DNA of 64,000 nucleotides from Polynucleobacter sp. JS-JIR-II-b4 (GTDB lineage Bacteria; Pseudomonadota; Gammaproteobacteria; Burkholderiales; Burkholderiaceae), in the NCBI RefSeq assembly GCF_018687815.1, contig NZ_CP061306.1:62001-126000 (forward strand), written 5' to 3'. Position 1 is the stretch's first letter. Every line of letters begins with the position of its first letter. The notes beneath the pieces are model-generated. The model was given only the letters and a program-made list of their open reading frames with translations, was not told where the DNA came from and searched no databases. A program made the translations under genes and the position numbers. Below are positions 19,844 to 33,996 of the stretch, piece by piece.

Positions 19844-22180
19844 ATGGCCTTACCTCCAAAAGACAAGCCACCGCTGAATCAGCGTCCCATTCGTCCATCC
19901 GATAGACGCCCTCGGAATTCACGAGTTGAGCCTGGCTTGCCGCGCAAGACTTCTAGTAATCCACTTGTAAAGGCTTTACTGATCATCGGCGTAGTCTTTG
20001 CTTTGGTAATCACGCTATTGATGGGCTATGCATTCTTGGTCGCCAAACCTAATCTTCCTAAGATCTCTGCTTTAACGGATTACAACCCCAAGACTCCTCT
20101 GCGTATTTACACAGCAGACAAAGTGTTGATTGGTGAGTTTGGCGAGGAGCGTCGCAAAGTCATTCCTTTAAACGAAATACCGATGAGTATGCGTAATGCA
20201 GTTTTAGCAATTGAGGATGATCGCTTCTATTCTCATGGCGGCGTGGATTATGTTGGAATTTTGCGGGCAGCAGTAACCAATTTGCGCGGACACCTTTCGC
20301 AAGGCGCGTCCACTATCACCATGCAGGTGGCTCGCAACTTCTTTCTCAGCAATGAAAAAACCTTTAGCCGAAAAATTTATGAGGTTCTCCTGGCCTGGGA
20401 GATTGAGTCTCAATTAACCAAAGACAAAATCTTGGAAATCTATATGAACCAGATTTTCTTGGGTCAGAGGGCTTTTGGATTTTCTAGTGCTGCGCAGATT
20501 TACTTTGGTATTGATTTAAAGGACATTACGATCGCTCAGTCAGCGATGTTGGCGGGCTTGCCAAAAGCCCCGTCAGCCTATAACCCCGTCAGTAATTTCC
20601 GCCGCGCCAAGATTCGGCAAGAGTACATTCTTCAGCGCATGCGCGATCTGGGTTACATCACGCCAGAGGAATACCAAAAAGCGATGATTGAGGAATTACA
20701 TATTCGCGGCCTAGGTAATGAATTTGCAGTACGTGCAGATTTTCCGGCCGAGATGGTTCGTCAATTGCTGTTCACGCAGTATGGAGAGGCAATCTATTCA
20801 CAGGGGATCGACGTCTACACGACTATCTTGAAGGCCGATCAAGATGCTGCCTATAAAGCAGTCCGACGTGGAATTTTTGAATACGATTTACGGCATGCTT
20901 ATCGTGGTCCAGAAGGTTTTATCGATCTTCCTGAGGACTCTGTGAAACGCCAGCGCGCGATTGATGAGGCATTACTTGCTTACCCACAGTTAGATGATTT
21001 GCAGTCTGGTGTTGTGCTTGATGTAAAGCCAAAAGAAATGCAAGTCATGATTTCAACTGGGGACACCATCACTATTAAAGGTGAAGGCATGAAGTTGGCG
21101 GCTGCCTCTATTACTGATAGTACTCAGCCGAAAAAACGCTTACGTCCAGGCGCTGTAGTGCGTTTGTTATCGGATGGGGGTGTTTGGAAGTTGGCTCAAC
21201 TTCCGCAAGTTGAAGCTGCTTTTGTCTCCATGAATGCGGAGACCGGCGCAATTCTGTCTTTAGTAGGCGGCTTTGATTTCCGACGGAATCAATTCAACCA
21301 TGTAACACAAGCCTTACGTCAGCCGGGTTCCTCATTTAAACCATTTATCTATGCCGCCGCCATTGAAAAAGGCTTTACCCCAAGCACGATGGTGAACGAT
21401 GCACCTTTATCCATTGGCAGCATGGAGACTGGTAGTCAGGCCTGGGAGCCAAAAAACTACGATGGTAAATACGACGGCATGATGCGCTTGCGCAATGCTT
21501 TGGCAAAATCAAAGAACTTAGTCTCGGTTCGCATTATTCGTGCCATCGGCCCCTCTTATGCGCAGGAATATATTCAGCGTTTTGGCTTTGAACCAGAAAA
21601 GCACCCCCCTTACTTAACAATGGCTTTGGGCGCGGGTTCTGTAACCCCGTTGCAGATGGCCTCTGCTTATAGTGTGTTTGCCAATGGTGGTTATCGTGTA
21701 GATCCATTCTTGATTGACAAGATGGTGGACTCTAAAGGCACCGTCATGTTCGAAGCAAAACCTACGCATGCGGGCGAAGATGCGCCTCGTGTGTTGGATG
21801 CGCGCACTGCATTTGTGATGGACAGCATGCTGCAAGAAGTAACCAAGACGGGTACCGCAGCCTCTGCGCGTGGTAAGTTGGGACGTAGCGATATTGCAGG
21901 TAAAACAGGCACAACGAATGATTCGCACGATGCCTGGTTTGCTGGCTATAACCCTAAGGTAGTTGCGATTGCATGGATTGGCTTTGATAAGCCTGCGAGT
22001 TTGGGGGATCGAGAGACTGGTGGTGGACTTGCTTTGCCAATGTGGATTTCTTATATGGCGACTGCGTTAAAAGATAGCCCTCAGATCTCCCGCGAAGTGC
22101 CAAGCGGCGTAACGCAAGTTGATGGTGACTGGTTTATCCCGGACTTCTCTACTAACGGCGGTGTGCGCGAACTGCAATAG
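19844..22180 (+). CDS. mrcA: Penicillin-binding protein 1A
   Basis: 778-residue bifunctional peptidoglycan synthase anchored in the inner membrane. A basic cytoplasmic N-terminus is followed by a membrane helix (about 44-66). The GT51 glycosyltransferase has AIEDDRFYSHGGVD and GASTITMQVARNFF. The transpeptidase has the active-site SSFK (RQPGSSFKPFIY), the SKN motif (LAKSKNLVSV) and KTGT (AGKTGTTNDSHDAW). Length fits class A PBPs. It is divergent from the secretin operon, the classic mrcA/pil arrangement. Confidence 0.95.
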   Translation: MALPPKDKPPLNQRPIRPSDRRPRNSRVEPGLPRKTSSNPLVKALLIIGVVFALVITLLMGYAFLVAKPNLPKISALTDYNPKTPLRIYTADKVLIGEFGEERRKVIPLNEIPMSMRNAVLAIEDDRFYSHGGVDYVGILRAAVTNLRGHLSQGASTITMQVARNFFLSNEKTFSRKIYEVLLAWEIESQLTKDKILEIYMNQIFLGQRAFGFSSAAQIYFGIDLKDITIAQSAMLAGLPKAPSAYNPVSNFRRAKIRQEYILQRMRDLGYITPEEYQKAMIEELHIRGLGNEFAVRADFPAEMVRQLLFTQYGEAIYSQGIDVYTTILKADQDAAYKAVRRGIFEYDLRHAYRGPEGFIDLPEDSVKRQRAIDEALLAYPQLDDLQSGVVLDVKPKEMQVMISTGDTITIKGEGMKLAAASITDSTQPKKRLRPGAVVRLLSDGGVWKLAQLPQVEAAFVSMNAETGAILSLVGGFDFRRNQFNHVTQALRQPGSSFKPFIYAAAIEKGFTPSTMVNDAPLSIGSMETGSQAWEPKNYDGKYDGMMRLRNALAKSKNLVSVRIIRAIGPSYAQEYIQRFGFEPEKHPPYLTMALGAGSVTPLQMASAYSVFANGGYRVDPFLIDKMVDSKGTVMFEAKPTHAGEDAPRVLDARTAFVMDSMLQEVTKTGTAASARGKLGRSDIAGKTGTTNDSHDAWFAGYNPKVVAIAWIGFDKPASLGDRETGGGLALPMWISYMATALKDSPQISREVPSGVTQVDGDWFIPDFSTNGGVRELQ

Positions 22181-22192
22181 TTCGTTTTCAAC

Positions 22193-22897
22193 ATGGCACG
22201 GCAAGCTCGCACAGTAATACCAGGCCAAGCAATGCATGTGATGGTCCGCGGCAATAATCGTGAAACCATTTTCTTTGCCGATGAAGATCGTCGTACTTAT
22301 CTAGAGTGGTTGCGTGAAGCAGCGAGGCAGTTTGGCTGTGCTGTGCATGCGTTTGCTTTAATGCCTAACCATGTGCATTTGCTCATGACTCCCCAAAGCG
22401 AAGATTCGCTTGCGAAAACAATGCAGTCTCTTGGCCGTCGTTATGCCCAGTACTTCAATCAACTGCACCGCCGCTCTGGAACTATTTGGGAGGGGCGCTA
22501 TCGCTCATCTTTGATTGACCCGGATTATTTTTTACGCTGCCAGCGTTATATAGAGCTCAATCCGGTGAGATCTGGTTATGAATCTAATCCCCAAAGCTCT
22601 ACATGGACGAGTTTTGCAACCCACATTGGGGGCAATGCAGAGCCTTGGTTGGTAGATCATCAGCATTTTTGGAGGTTGGGTAATACCCCTTTTGAGCGGC
22701 AGATGAGCTGGGCGAACTTTGTAAAAGAGGGCGCACCTCACTGGGAAGACCGCCAAATCACAGAATCTCTATTGCGATCCAAGCCTTGGGTCAGTGATAT
22801 TTATGCCAAAAAGCTCTTTAAAGATGCTCCGGAGCTGGCATTAATTCGCCATCGTGGACGCCCTAGAAAAATTAATGTATTAAATTCAGTTACTTAG
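22193..22897 (+). CDS. REP-associated tyrosine transposase (RAYT, Y1/IS200-like)
   Basis: 234-residue single-stranded-DNA transposase-like protein. The HUH motif is HVH (60-62, in MPNHVHLLM). The catalytic tyrosine is Y84 or Y87 in RRYAQYFN. The family blocks GTIWEGRYRS (96-105) and RYIELNPVRSG (118-128) follow. RAYTs are mostly single-copy genes linked to short palindromic REP elements rather than mobile ISs. A foldback sequence lies just downstream. The gene starts 12 bp after mrcA and appears intact. Confidence 0.88.
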   Translation: MARQARTVIPGQAMHVMVRGNNRETIFFADEDRRTYLEWLREAARQFGCAVHAFALMPNHVHLLMTPQSEDSLAKTMQSLGRRYAQYFNQLHRRSGTIWEGRYRSSLIDPDYFLRCQRYIELNPVRSGYESNPQSSTWTSFATHIGGNAEPWLVDHQHFWRLGNTPFERQMSWANFVKEGAPHWEDRQITESLLRSKPWVSDIYAKKLFKDAPELALIRHRGRPRKINVLNSVT

Positions 22898-22943
22898 GTA
22901 ATTAATAGTTTCCCTGTACTTCAAATAGGGTATTGAGTATTCC

Positions 22944-23004
22944 GACTCTGTCCCCATATATAGAATTCATATTGGTGCGACATCTAAATAAATGGGACAG
23001 ACTC
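22944..23004 (+). repeat. Foldback element downstream of the RAYT gene
   Basis: GACTCTGTCCCCAT (22944-22957) and ATGGGACAGACTC (22992-23004) form an imperfect inverted repeat around a 34-nt loop. The motif lies 47 bp after the RAYT stop and before gltB. GGGACAGACTC-type palindromes next to RAYT genes fit a REP-like target, but only one copy is visible in this window. Confidence 0.5.
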
Positions 23005-23091
23005 ATTTTATTTCTATTGCATCGGTGTGGGTATTCACCTATATTGGATCCTCCAAAAGTAATTAGGCCTTTGTCGCCCCTCGGAAATACT

Positions 23092-27837
<4,746 letters not shown>

Positions 27838-27884
27838 GCCACTTAATTAATAAAGACATTAAGAAAAGATACTAAGGATTCGAT

Positions 27885-29348
27885 ATGGGTAAGGTCACTG
27901 GATTTATGGAGTTTGAGCGCGTCGGTGAGACGTACGAAGCACCGGTTAAACGCCTCCATCATTACAAAGAGTTTGTGGCGGCATTAACCGATGAAGAGGC
28001 GAAGATTCAAGGCGCACGTTGTATGGATTGCGGCATCCCATTTTGTAATAACGGCTGCCCAGTGAATAACATCATTCCTGATTTCAATGACTTGGTATTT
28101 CAGAACGATTGGAAGAATGCATTAGATGTTTTGCAATCAACCAATAACTTCCCAGAATTTACTGGCCGTATTTGCCCAGCGCCTTGCGAGGCAGCTTGTA
28201 CTTTGGGGATCAATAGCACTGCGGTTGGCATCAAGTCTATTGAGCACGCCATTATTGATAAAGGCTGGGAAAGTGGTTGGGTTAAGCCTCAGCCATCCAA
28301 GACCAAGACAGGCAAGAAAGTGGCGGTTGTTGGTGGTGGCCCAGCGGGTATGGCGGCTGCACAGCAATTGGCGCGCGTTGGTCATGACGTCACTGTATTT
28401 GAAAAGAATGATCGTGTTGGCGGCTTACTGCGTTACGGTATTCCTGATTTCAAAATGGAAAAGTGGTTGATTGATCGCCGTGTTGAGCAGATGCAGGCCG
28501 AAGGCGTGAAGTTTGAGACAGGCGTTTTTGTTGGCAAAGAAGAGATTGGTGTTGAAGTAAAAAATTACTCCACTAAAACAGTTTCTCCTGAGCAGTTGAT
28601 GAAAGACTTTGATGCGGTAGTGATCACTGGTGGTGCAGAGCAGCCACGTGATTTGCCGGTTCCAGGTCGTGAGTTGGCTGGCGTGCACTATGCGTTGGAA
28701 TTTTTGATTCCACAAAACAAGGAAAATGCTGGCGACTTTAAAAATGAAATTCGTGCAACCGATAAGCATGTAGTTGTTATTGGTGGTGGTGACACAGGTT
28801 CAGATTGTGTTGGAACATCAAATCGTCACGGCGCAACCAAGATTACTCAGTTTGAATTGCTCCCTCAACCTCCAGAAGTTGAGAACACGCCCTTGGTTTG
28901 GCCATATTGGCCAACAAAATTACGTACATCTTCCTCGCATGAAGAGGGTTGTGATCGTGACTGGTCTGTTGGAACGAAGCGTTTTGAAGGTAAAAACGGC
29001 AAAGTAGAGAAGTTGATTGGTGTTCGTCTGGAATGGAAAGACGGCAAGATGGCAGAAGTGCCAAACTCAGAATTCGAGATCAAGGCAGATTTAGTGCTCT
29101 TGGCAATGGGTTTTGTATCTCCAGTTCAGCAGGTATTAAATGCGTTTGGTGTTGAGAAAGATGCTCGTGGCAATGCAAAAGCAACTGTAGATGGTCAAAA
29201 TGCCTACCAAACCAACGTTCCTAAGGTATTTGCTGCTGGCGATATGCGTCGCGGACAGTCTTTGGTGGTTTGGGCAATTCGTGAGGGTCGTCAATGCGCC
29301 CAGGCAGTAGACCAGTATTTAATGGGGTCATCTGTTTTACCCCGATAA
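27885..29348 (+). CDS. gltD: Glutamate synthase (NADPH) small subunit
   Basis: 487-residue flavoprotein that carries electrons from NADPH to GltB. The N-terminal 4Fe-4S cysteines are in [17 protein letters not shown] and [13 protein letters not shown]. The FAD Rossmann motif is [19 protein letters not shown], and the NADPH-binding motif is [13 protein letters not shown]. Length is normal. It follows gltB by 47 bp, the usual gltBD pair. Confidence 0.96.
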   Translation: MGKVTGFMEFERVGETYEAPVKRLHHYKEFVAALTDEEAKIQGARCMDCGIPFCNNGCPVNNIIPDFNDLVFQNDWKNALDVLQSTNNFPEFTGRICPAPCEAACTLGINSTAVGIKSIEHAIIDKGWESGWVKPQPSKTKTGKKVAVVGGGPAGMAAAQQLARVGHDVTVFEKNDRVGGLLRYGIPDFKMEKWLIDRRVEQMQAEGVKFETGVFVGKEEIGVEVKNYSTKTVSPEQLMKDFDAVVITGGAEQPRDLPVPGRELAGVHYALEFLIPQNKENAGDFKNEIRATDKHVVVIGGGDTGSDCVGTSNRHGATKITQFELLPQPPEVENTPLVWPYWPTKLRTSSSHEEGCDRDWSVGTKRFEGKNGKVEKLIGVRLEWKDGKMAEVPNSEFEIKADLVLLAMGFVSPVQQVLNAFGVEKDARGNAKATVDGQNAYQTNVPKVFAAGDMRRGQSLVVWAIREGRQCAQAVDQYLMGSSVLPR

Positions 29349-29358
29349 TAGCGGGGAT

Positions 29359-30213
29359 ATGAACAGCAGCCAGCCAAACTCATTGGATGTAAGTAAGCAA
29401 TCTGCAGGTGAAGTTGTCGTCTCCATTAAAGACGTCAACTTTTCCTATGCTCCAGGTGAGCGGCAGATTCTGTCGGGTCTCAATATGGAGTTTCGACGTG
29501 GCCAGGTAGTGGCTGTGATGGGCGGCTCCGGCTGTGGCAAGACCACCATTCTGCGTTTGATCGGTGGGCAATTTAATGCTCAATCAGGTCAAGTTCTATT
29601 TGAAGGTCAAGACATTGGCAAGATGAATGGTGCTGAGTTGATGGCTGCTCGTCGTCGCATGGGTATGCTTTTTCAGTTCGGCGCACTGTTCACTGACCTC
29701 AGTGTTTTTGAAAACGTTGCTTTTCCACTTCGCGAACATACAGATCTCAGTGAAGAACTCTTGCACTCCTTAGTGCTCATGAAGTTGAATGCAGTGGGTT
29801 TGCGCGGTGCGAGAGACTTAATGCCTTCGCAAATTTCTGGTGGCATGGCAAGGCGTGTTGCCCTCGCTAGAGCCATTGCTTTAGATCCACCCCTCATCAT
29901 GTACGACGAGCCATTTGCTGGCCTGGATCCAATCTCTCTTGGCATTACAGCACGCTTAATTCGTGATCTGAATAACGCCCTGGGAGCTACGAGTTTATTG
30001 GTTACGCACGATGTTGAAGAGACTTTTGCCATTGCTGATTATGTGTATTTCATAGCGAATGGCCGCATTGGCGCAGAAGGAACTCCCGAGGAATTGAGTC
30101 GTTCAACTGATCCCTTTGTTAGACAATTTTTAGATGCAGCGCCAGATGGCCCTGTGCCTTTTCATTACCCAGGAAAAAGCTTGGAAGAAGATTTTGGAGT
30201 GGGCGCCTTATGA
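29359..30213 (+). CDS. mlaF: Phospholipid ABC transporter ATP-binding protein MlaF
   Basis: 284-residue ATPase of the Mla system, which moves phospholipids between inner and outer membranes to keep outer-membrane asymmetry. Walker A is GGSGCGKTT, the signature is ISGGMARRVALARA, Walker B is LIMYDEPFAGLDP, and the H-loop histidine is in VTHDVEE. It heads an operon in the order F-E-D-A-C-B and overlaps mlaE by 4 bp. Confidence 0.94.
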   Translation: MNSSQPNSLDVSKQSAGEVVVSIKDVNFSYAPGERQILSGLNMEFRRGQVVAVMGGSGCGKTTILRLIGGQFNAQSGQVLFEGQDIGKMNGAELMAARRRMGMLFQFGALFTDLSVFENVAFPLREHTDLSEELLHSLVLMKLNAVGLRGARDLMPSQISGGMARRVALARAIALDPPLIMYDEPFAGLDPISLGITARLIRDLNNALGATSLLVTHDVEETFAIADYVYFIANGRIGAEGTPEELSRSTDPFVRQFLDAAPDGPVPFHYPGKSLEEDFGVGAL

Positions 30214-30998
30214 CCACACTTCTGAACCTGTTTGGCGATCTTGGATTCTTTGTAGGTCGCAACTTAAGTAGTCTGGGTTTGGCTGCTCGTATGTTTGCGG
30301 CAGTGATCGCACGTTCTGGATTCTTGCTCAAAAGACCTCGTTTAGTAATTGATCAAATTTTGTTTGTTGGTAATCATTCTTTTGTGATCATTGCAGTCTC
30401 AGGATTATTTGTTGGATTCGTTTTAGGTTTGCAGGGTTACTACACCTTAAATCGTTATGGTTCGGAGCAAGCGCTTGGGCTATTGGTTGCCCTCTCTTTA
30501 ACTCGTGAGTTGGGCCCTGTAATTACCGCTTTATTGTTTGCCGGTAGGGCTGGCACTTCCTTAACTGCGGAGATTGGCCTCATGAAGGCTGGTGAACAAT
30601 TAACTGCCATGGAAATGATGGCAGTCGATCCCCTGGGTCGCGTGATTGCGCCACGACTTTGGGCTGGCATTATTTCTATGCCAATCTTGGCAACTATTTT
30701 TACGGCAGTCGGCGTTTTGGGGGGCTACCTAGTTGGCGTGCCTTTGATTGGGGTCGACTCAGGCGCCTTTTGGTCGCAGATGCAAGGCGGAGTTGATCTG
30801 TTTTCGGATATTGGTAATGGCTTAATTAAAAGCATGGTGTTTGGCGTGGCAGTTACTTTTATTGCCCTCTATCAGGGTTATGAATCCAAACCTACACCTG
30901 AAGGTGTTTCGCAAGCCACTACTCGTACCGTAGTGATCTCTTCTTTATCGGTTTTGGCATTAGATTTCTTGCTAACCGCGATGATGTTCTCAAATTAG
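30210..30998 (+). CDS. mlaE: Phospholipid ABC transporter permease MlaE
   Basis: 262-residue permease with several hydrophobic segments and the MlaE-family stretch FVLGLQGYYTLNRYGSEQAL, then LTRELGPVITALLFAGRAGT and SLTAEIGLMKAGEQLTAMEM. It forms the membrane core of the MlaFEDB complex. The ATG overlaps the mlaF stop (ATGA), so translation is coupled. Confidence 0.94.
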   Translation: MTTLLNLFGDLGFFVGRNLSSLGLAARMFAAVIARSGFLLKRPRLVIDQILFVGNHSFVIIAVSGLFVGFVLGLQGYYTLNRYGSEQALGLLVALSLTRELGPVITALLFAGRAGTSLTAEIGLMKAGEQLTAMEMMAVDPLGRVIAPRLWAGIISMPILATIFTAVGVLGGYLVGVPLIGVDSGAFWSQMQGGVDLFSDIGNGLIKSMVFGVAVTFIALYQGYESKPTPEGVSQATTRTVVISSLSVLALDFLLTAMMFSN

Positions 30999-31019
30999 AA
31001 AGAATAAACTGGGGCTCTT

Positions 31020-31502
31020 ATGAGAAAAAGTGCAATTGATGTCTGGGTAGGAATTTTTGTTGCTATTGGTTTACTAGCAGCTCTATTTCTCGCACTGAAG
31101 GTTGGCAATATGAATGCAGTGTCATTCGCGCCAACATACAAAATTTCCGCACGCTTTGACAATATCGGCGGCCTCAAACCTCGCGCACCAGTGAAAAGTG
31201 CGGGTGTAGTGGTTGGCAGAATTGCCAATATTTCTTTCGATGACAAAACTTATCAAGCAACTGTGGTGATGACTATTGAAGATTCCTATAAGTTTCCGAA
31301 GGACTCTTCCGCAAAGATTTTGACATCTGGTTTATTAGGCGAGCAATACATTGGTCTTGAGGCGGGCGGCTCAGATGATATGTTGACCAACGGCGAAAAG
31401 ATTGCGCAGACACAATCAGCCATTGTTTTAGAAAATTTGATCAGCCAGTTCCTTTACAACAAAGCAGCAGATAGCGGCCAAGAAAAGGGCGCAGCAAAAT
31501 GA
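31020..31502 (+). CDS. mlaD: Phospholipid transport substrate-binding protein MlaD (MCE domain)
   Basis: 160-residue single-pass inner-membrane protein with one MCE domain. The membrane helix is residues about 8-26 (VWVGIFVAIGLLAALFLAL). The MCE core follows (ARFDNIGGLKPRAPVKSAGV, then LLGEQYIGLEAGG). Known MlaD forms a hexameric ring over MlaE and passes lipids to or from MlaC. It overlaps mlaA by 4 bp. Confidence 0.93.
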   Translation: MRKSAIDVWVGIFVAIGLLAALFLALKVGNMNAVSFAPTYKISARFDNIGGLKPRAPVKSAGVVVGRIANISFDDKTYQATVVMTIEDSYKFPKDSSAKILTSGLLGEQYIGLEAGGSDDMLTNGEKIAQTQSAIVLENLISQFLYNKAADSGQEKGAAK

Positions 31503-32251
31503 TGTTGTTCCTTATGCGCAAAGTCAAGATGGCAGTCTTGCTAAGTTTGATTGCCTCCTTCGTTGGCTGCGCATCCATTCCTGCTGGCGTAGAGCGCTCT
31601 CCTCAGGATCCTTGGGAGCCATTTAACCGTTCAGTGTTTGAATTTAACGAAGGCCTAGATGCTTATCTGTTAAAGCCAGTGGTTGCGGGTTATCGATTTG
31701 TATTGCCTGAATTTGTACGCGAAGGAGTTTATAACTTCTTTAGTAATTACAACGACATTTACACCGCCCTATTTAACTTGTTACAAGGTAAGCCAGACTA
31801 TGCCCTTAATGACTTCATGCGGGTAGTGGTCAATACCACTATGGGGCTCGGTGGGCTTATCGATCTTGCAACTCCCGGTGGACTGGAAAAGCATAAGGAA
31901 GATTGGGGTCAAACATTGGGTGTTTGGGGTGTACCCTCTGGACCTTATGTGGTCTTACCTTTCTTTGGCCCAAGTAATGTGCGCGATACCTTTGGTACGG
32001 TGGCAGATTTGGAGTCAGACTATTTATTTAGCTTCGTGAAGGACATTGGTCTGCGAAATAGTATTACTGGTTTGCGTGTAGTGAACGCACGTAATACCTA
32101 CTATGAGGCTGGTGATTTATTAGATGGCGCTGCAATTGATAAGTACAGCTTTATGCGTGATGCGTATATTCAGAGGCGCGCTTATCAAATCAATGAGGGT
32201 AGGGATGATGAAGAGCCTCAGATGCCGGTTTATGAGAATCCATACCAATAA
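31499..32251 (+). CDS. mlaA: Outer-membrane lipoprotein MlaA (VacJ)
   Basis: 250-residue lipoprotein that forms a ring in the inner leaflet of the outer membrane and removes mislocalised phospholipids. The lipobox ends at C24 (FVGC). Family signatures are DPWEPFNRSVFEFNEGLDAY, YNDIYTALFNLLQGK and the glycine-rich WGVPSGPYVVLPFFGPS. In E. coli this gene is unlinked to the mla operon. Having it between mlaD and mlaC is common in betaproteobacteria. Confidence 0.94.
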   Translation: MMLFLMRKVKMAVLLSLIASFVGCASIPAGVERSPQDPWEPFNRSVFEFNEGLDAYLLKPVVAGYRFVLPEFVREGVYNFFSNYNDIYTALFNLLQGKPDYALNDFMRVVVNTTMGLGGLIDLATPGGLEKHKEDWGQTLGVWGVPSGPYVVLPFFGPSNVRDTFGTVADLESDYLFSFVKDIGLRNSITGLRVVNARNTYYEAGDLLDGAAIDKYSFMRDAYIQRRAYQINEGRDDEEPQMPVYENPYQ

Positions 32252-32320
32252 GCAATCCAGTAATGCAGTTTGAAGCGATTAGAATCAGTCTCAATTAATA
32301 TAAAGACAGTGGGTGGGAAT

Positions 32321-32962
32321 ATGAAAAGCTTTAAAAGAATCTCCAGTTTCATTTTTGCTGGCTTGATGTTTGCGGCCAGTACTGTTTTTGCACAAACCCC
32401 TGATCAATCAACACCCCCAGACGCCCTTATTAAAATGGTCGTTACTGACGTAATGACAACGGTCAAGTCTGATCCCGATATCCAAAAAGGCAATATTCCT
32501 AAGGTTGTGGATTTAGTTGAGAAGAAAATTGTTCCATATACCGACATGCGTCGCACTACAGAAATGGCGATGGGCCCTAATTGGAAAAAGGCAACTCCTG
32601 AGCAACAGGCTCAATTGACTTCCGAGTTCAAGAATTTGCTCATTCGCACATACTCGGGGGCTTTGAGTCAGCTACGCGATCAAACTGTGCAATTCAAAGC
32701 TCTACGTGCCGCACCGGATGACAAAGAGGTAGTTGTTAAAACCGTAGTGCTTGGACGTGGCGACCCAGTACCTTTAGATTACCGCCTTGAGAAAACGGCC
32801 AATGGTTGGAAGGTGTACGACATGAACATCATGGGCGTCTGGTTGGTTGAGGCTTACCGCAATCAGTTCTCTAATCAAATTAGTCAAAACGGCATTGAAG
32901 GCTTGGTGAAGTTTTTGCAGGACCGTAATAAGCAATTGGCTAGCGCTAAACCAGCCAATTAA
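32321..32962 (+). CDS. mlaC: Periplasmic phospholipid-binding protein MlaC
   Basis: 213-residue periplasmic shuttle between MlaA and MlaFEDB. Signal peptide MKSFKRISSFIFAGLMFAAS with cleavage after VFA near residue 25. The family core has KKIVPYTDMRRTTEMAMGPN, TYSGALSQLRDQTV and GVWLVEAYRNQF. The frame is open from a TTG at 32270. I prefer the ATG at 32321, which follows GTGGGTGGG and gives a proper signal peptide. Confidence 0.92.
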   Translation: MKSFKRISSFIFAGLMFAASTVFAQTPDQSTPPDALIKMVVTDVMTTVKSDPDIQKGNIPKVVDLVEKKIVPYTDMRRTTEMAMGPNWKKATPEQQAQLTSEFKNLLIRTYSGALSQLRDQTVQFKALRAAPDDKEVVVKTVVLGRGDPVPLDYRLEKTANGWKVYDMNIMGVWLVEAYRNQFSNQISQNGIEGLVKFLQDRNKQLASAKPAN

Positions 32963-32980
32963 TTGTTAAGCACAGATACC

Positions 32981-33238
32981 ATGCCCTTTCTTTTGCCAAA
33001 AAAAGTAACGCAAGAAAATGCTTTGCTATTACAGAAAGAGGGTCTATTAAATAGCCCAAGCTTGCGTTCAATAGACTGCTCACAGTTAAAAGATTTTGAC
33101 TCCACCGTGCTCACCGTTTTATTGGCATGGCAAAAAAAGCTGATGGCTGATGGGCAATCCATTTCAGTGGAGCATGCACCAGCAAAGCTCAAGGTTTTGG
33201 CAGGTGTTTATGGTGTTTCTACATTGCTAGGTTTGTAA
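32981..33238 (+). CDS. mlaB: STAS-domain protein MlaB
   Basis: About 85-residue cytoplasmic STAS protein, the regulatory partner of MlaF in the MlaFEDB complex. The STAS signature is SIDCSQLKDFDSTVLTVLLA, with the conserved DST, and a C-terminal LKVLAGVYGVSTLLGL helix. Start is uncertain: a TTG at 32963 directly follows the mlaC stop and would suit coupling. The ATG at 32981 is chosen here. Its stop overlaps the next ATG by 1 bp. Confidence 0.82.
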   Translation: MPFLLPKKVTQENALLLQKEGLLNSPSLRSIDCSQLKDFDSTVLTVLLAWQKKLMADGQSISVEHAPAKLKVLAGVYGVSTLLGL

Positions 33239-33996
33239 TGGCGATGCATCCTGCAATTTCCATCCAAAATATATCCAAGCAATACGGAGCGCTTCAGGCT
33301 TTAGATGATGTTTCATTGAGCATTGCGCCAGGGGAGTTTTTCGGTTTGTTGGGCCCGAATGGTGCCGGCAAAACTACCTTGATTTCTATATTGGCTGGAC
33401 TAGTAAGGCCTAGCCATGGTCATGCGGCCATTATGGGTGCTGATGTTCAAAAAGGGTTTCGTGAGGCACGCCGGATGCTGGGTGTGGTTCCTCAAGAGTT
33501 GGTCTTTGATCCTTTTTTTACTGTACGTGAAACTTTACGTTTTCAATCCGGTTATTTCGGGATTAAAAATAACGATGCGTGGATTGATGAGATTATGGCC
33601 AATCTTGATCTCACCTCCAAAGCAGATAGCAATATGCGCTCCTTGTCTGGTGGAATGAAGCGTAGAGTACTGGTTGCTCAGGCTTTAGTTCATAGACCGC
33701 CGGTCATTATTTTGGACGAACCGACTGCTGGCGTGGATGTTGAGTTACGCCAATCCTTGTGGCAATTTATTAGTCGATTGAATCAAGATGGCCATACGAT
33801 TGTTCTGACTACCCACTATCTGGAAGAGGCGGAAGCTTTGTGTCAACGCATTGCCATGCTCAAACAAGGCAAGATTGTGGCTCTAGATACCACTGCCAAT
33901 TTATTAAGTCGTTACGGATCTGTCAAAAAAGATGGTGAAGGTAAAACGGACTTAGAAGAAGTCTTCGTGAACATCATGTCGGGGAGTGCGCAATGA
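33238..33996 (+). CDS. ABC-2 type exporter ATP-binding protein
   Basis: 252-residue ATPase of the YadG/NodI group. Walker A is GPNGAGKTT, the signature is LSGGMKRRVLVAQAL, Walker B is VIILDEPTAGVDVELR and the H-loop is LTTHYLEE. It forms an exporter with the next gene, with which it overlaps by 4 bp. The substrate is unknown. It is joined to the end of mlaB (1-bp overlap), an arrangement I recall from other betaproteobacterial mla operons, which hints at an envelope role. Confidence 0.88.
   Translation: MAMHPAISIQNISKQYGALQALDDVSLSIAPGEFFGLLGPNGAGKTTLISILAGLVRPSHGHAAIMGADVQKGFREARRMLGVVPQELVFDPFFTVRETLRFQSGYFGIKNNDAWIDEIMANLDLTSKADSNMRSLSGGMKRRVLVAQALVHRPPVIILDEPTAGVDVELRQSLWQFISRLNQDGHTIVLTTHYLEEAEALCQRIAMLKQGKIVALDTTANLLSRYGSVKKDGEGKTDLEEVFVNIMSGSAQ

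Noticed and set aside
22933..23091. N-terminal extension of GltB across the foldback element
   Set aside because: The 53 extra residues do not resemble GltB N-termini and would be encoded by the palindrome. The ATG at 23092 fits the family.
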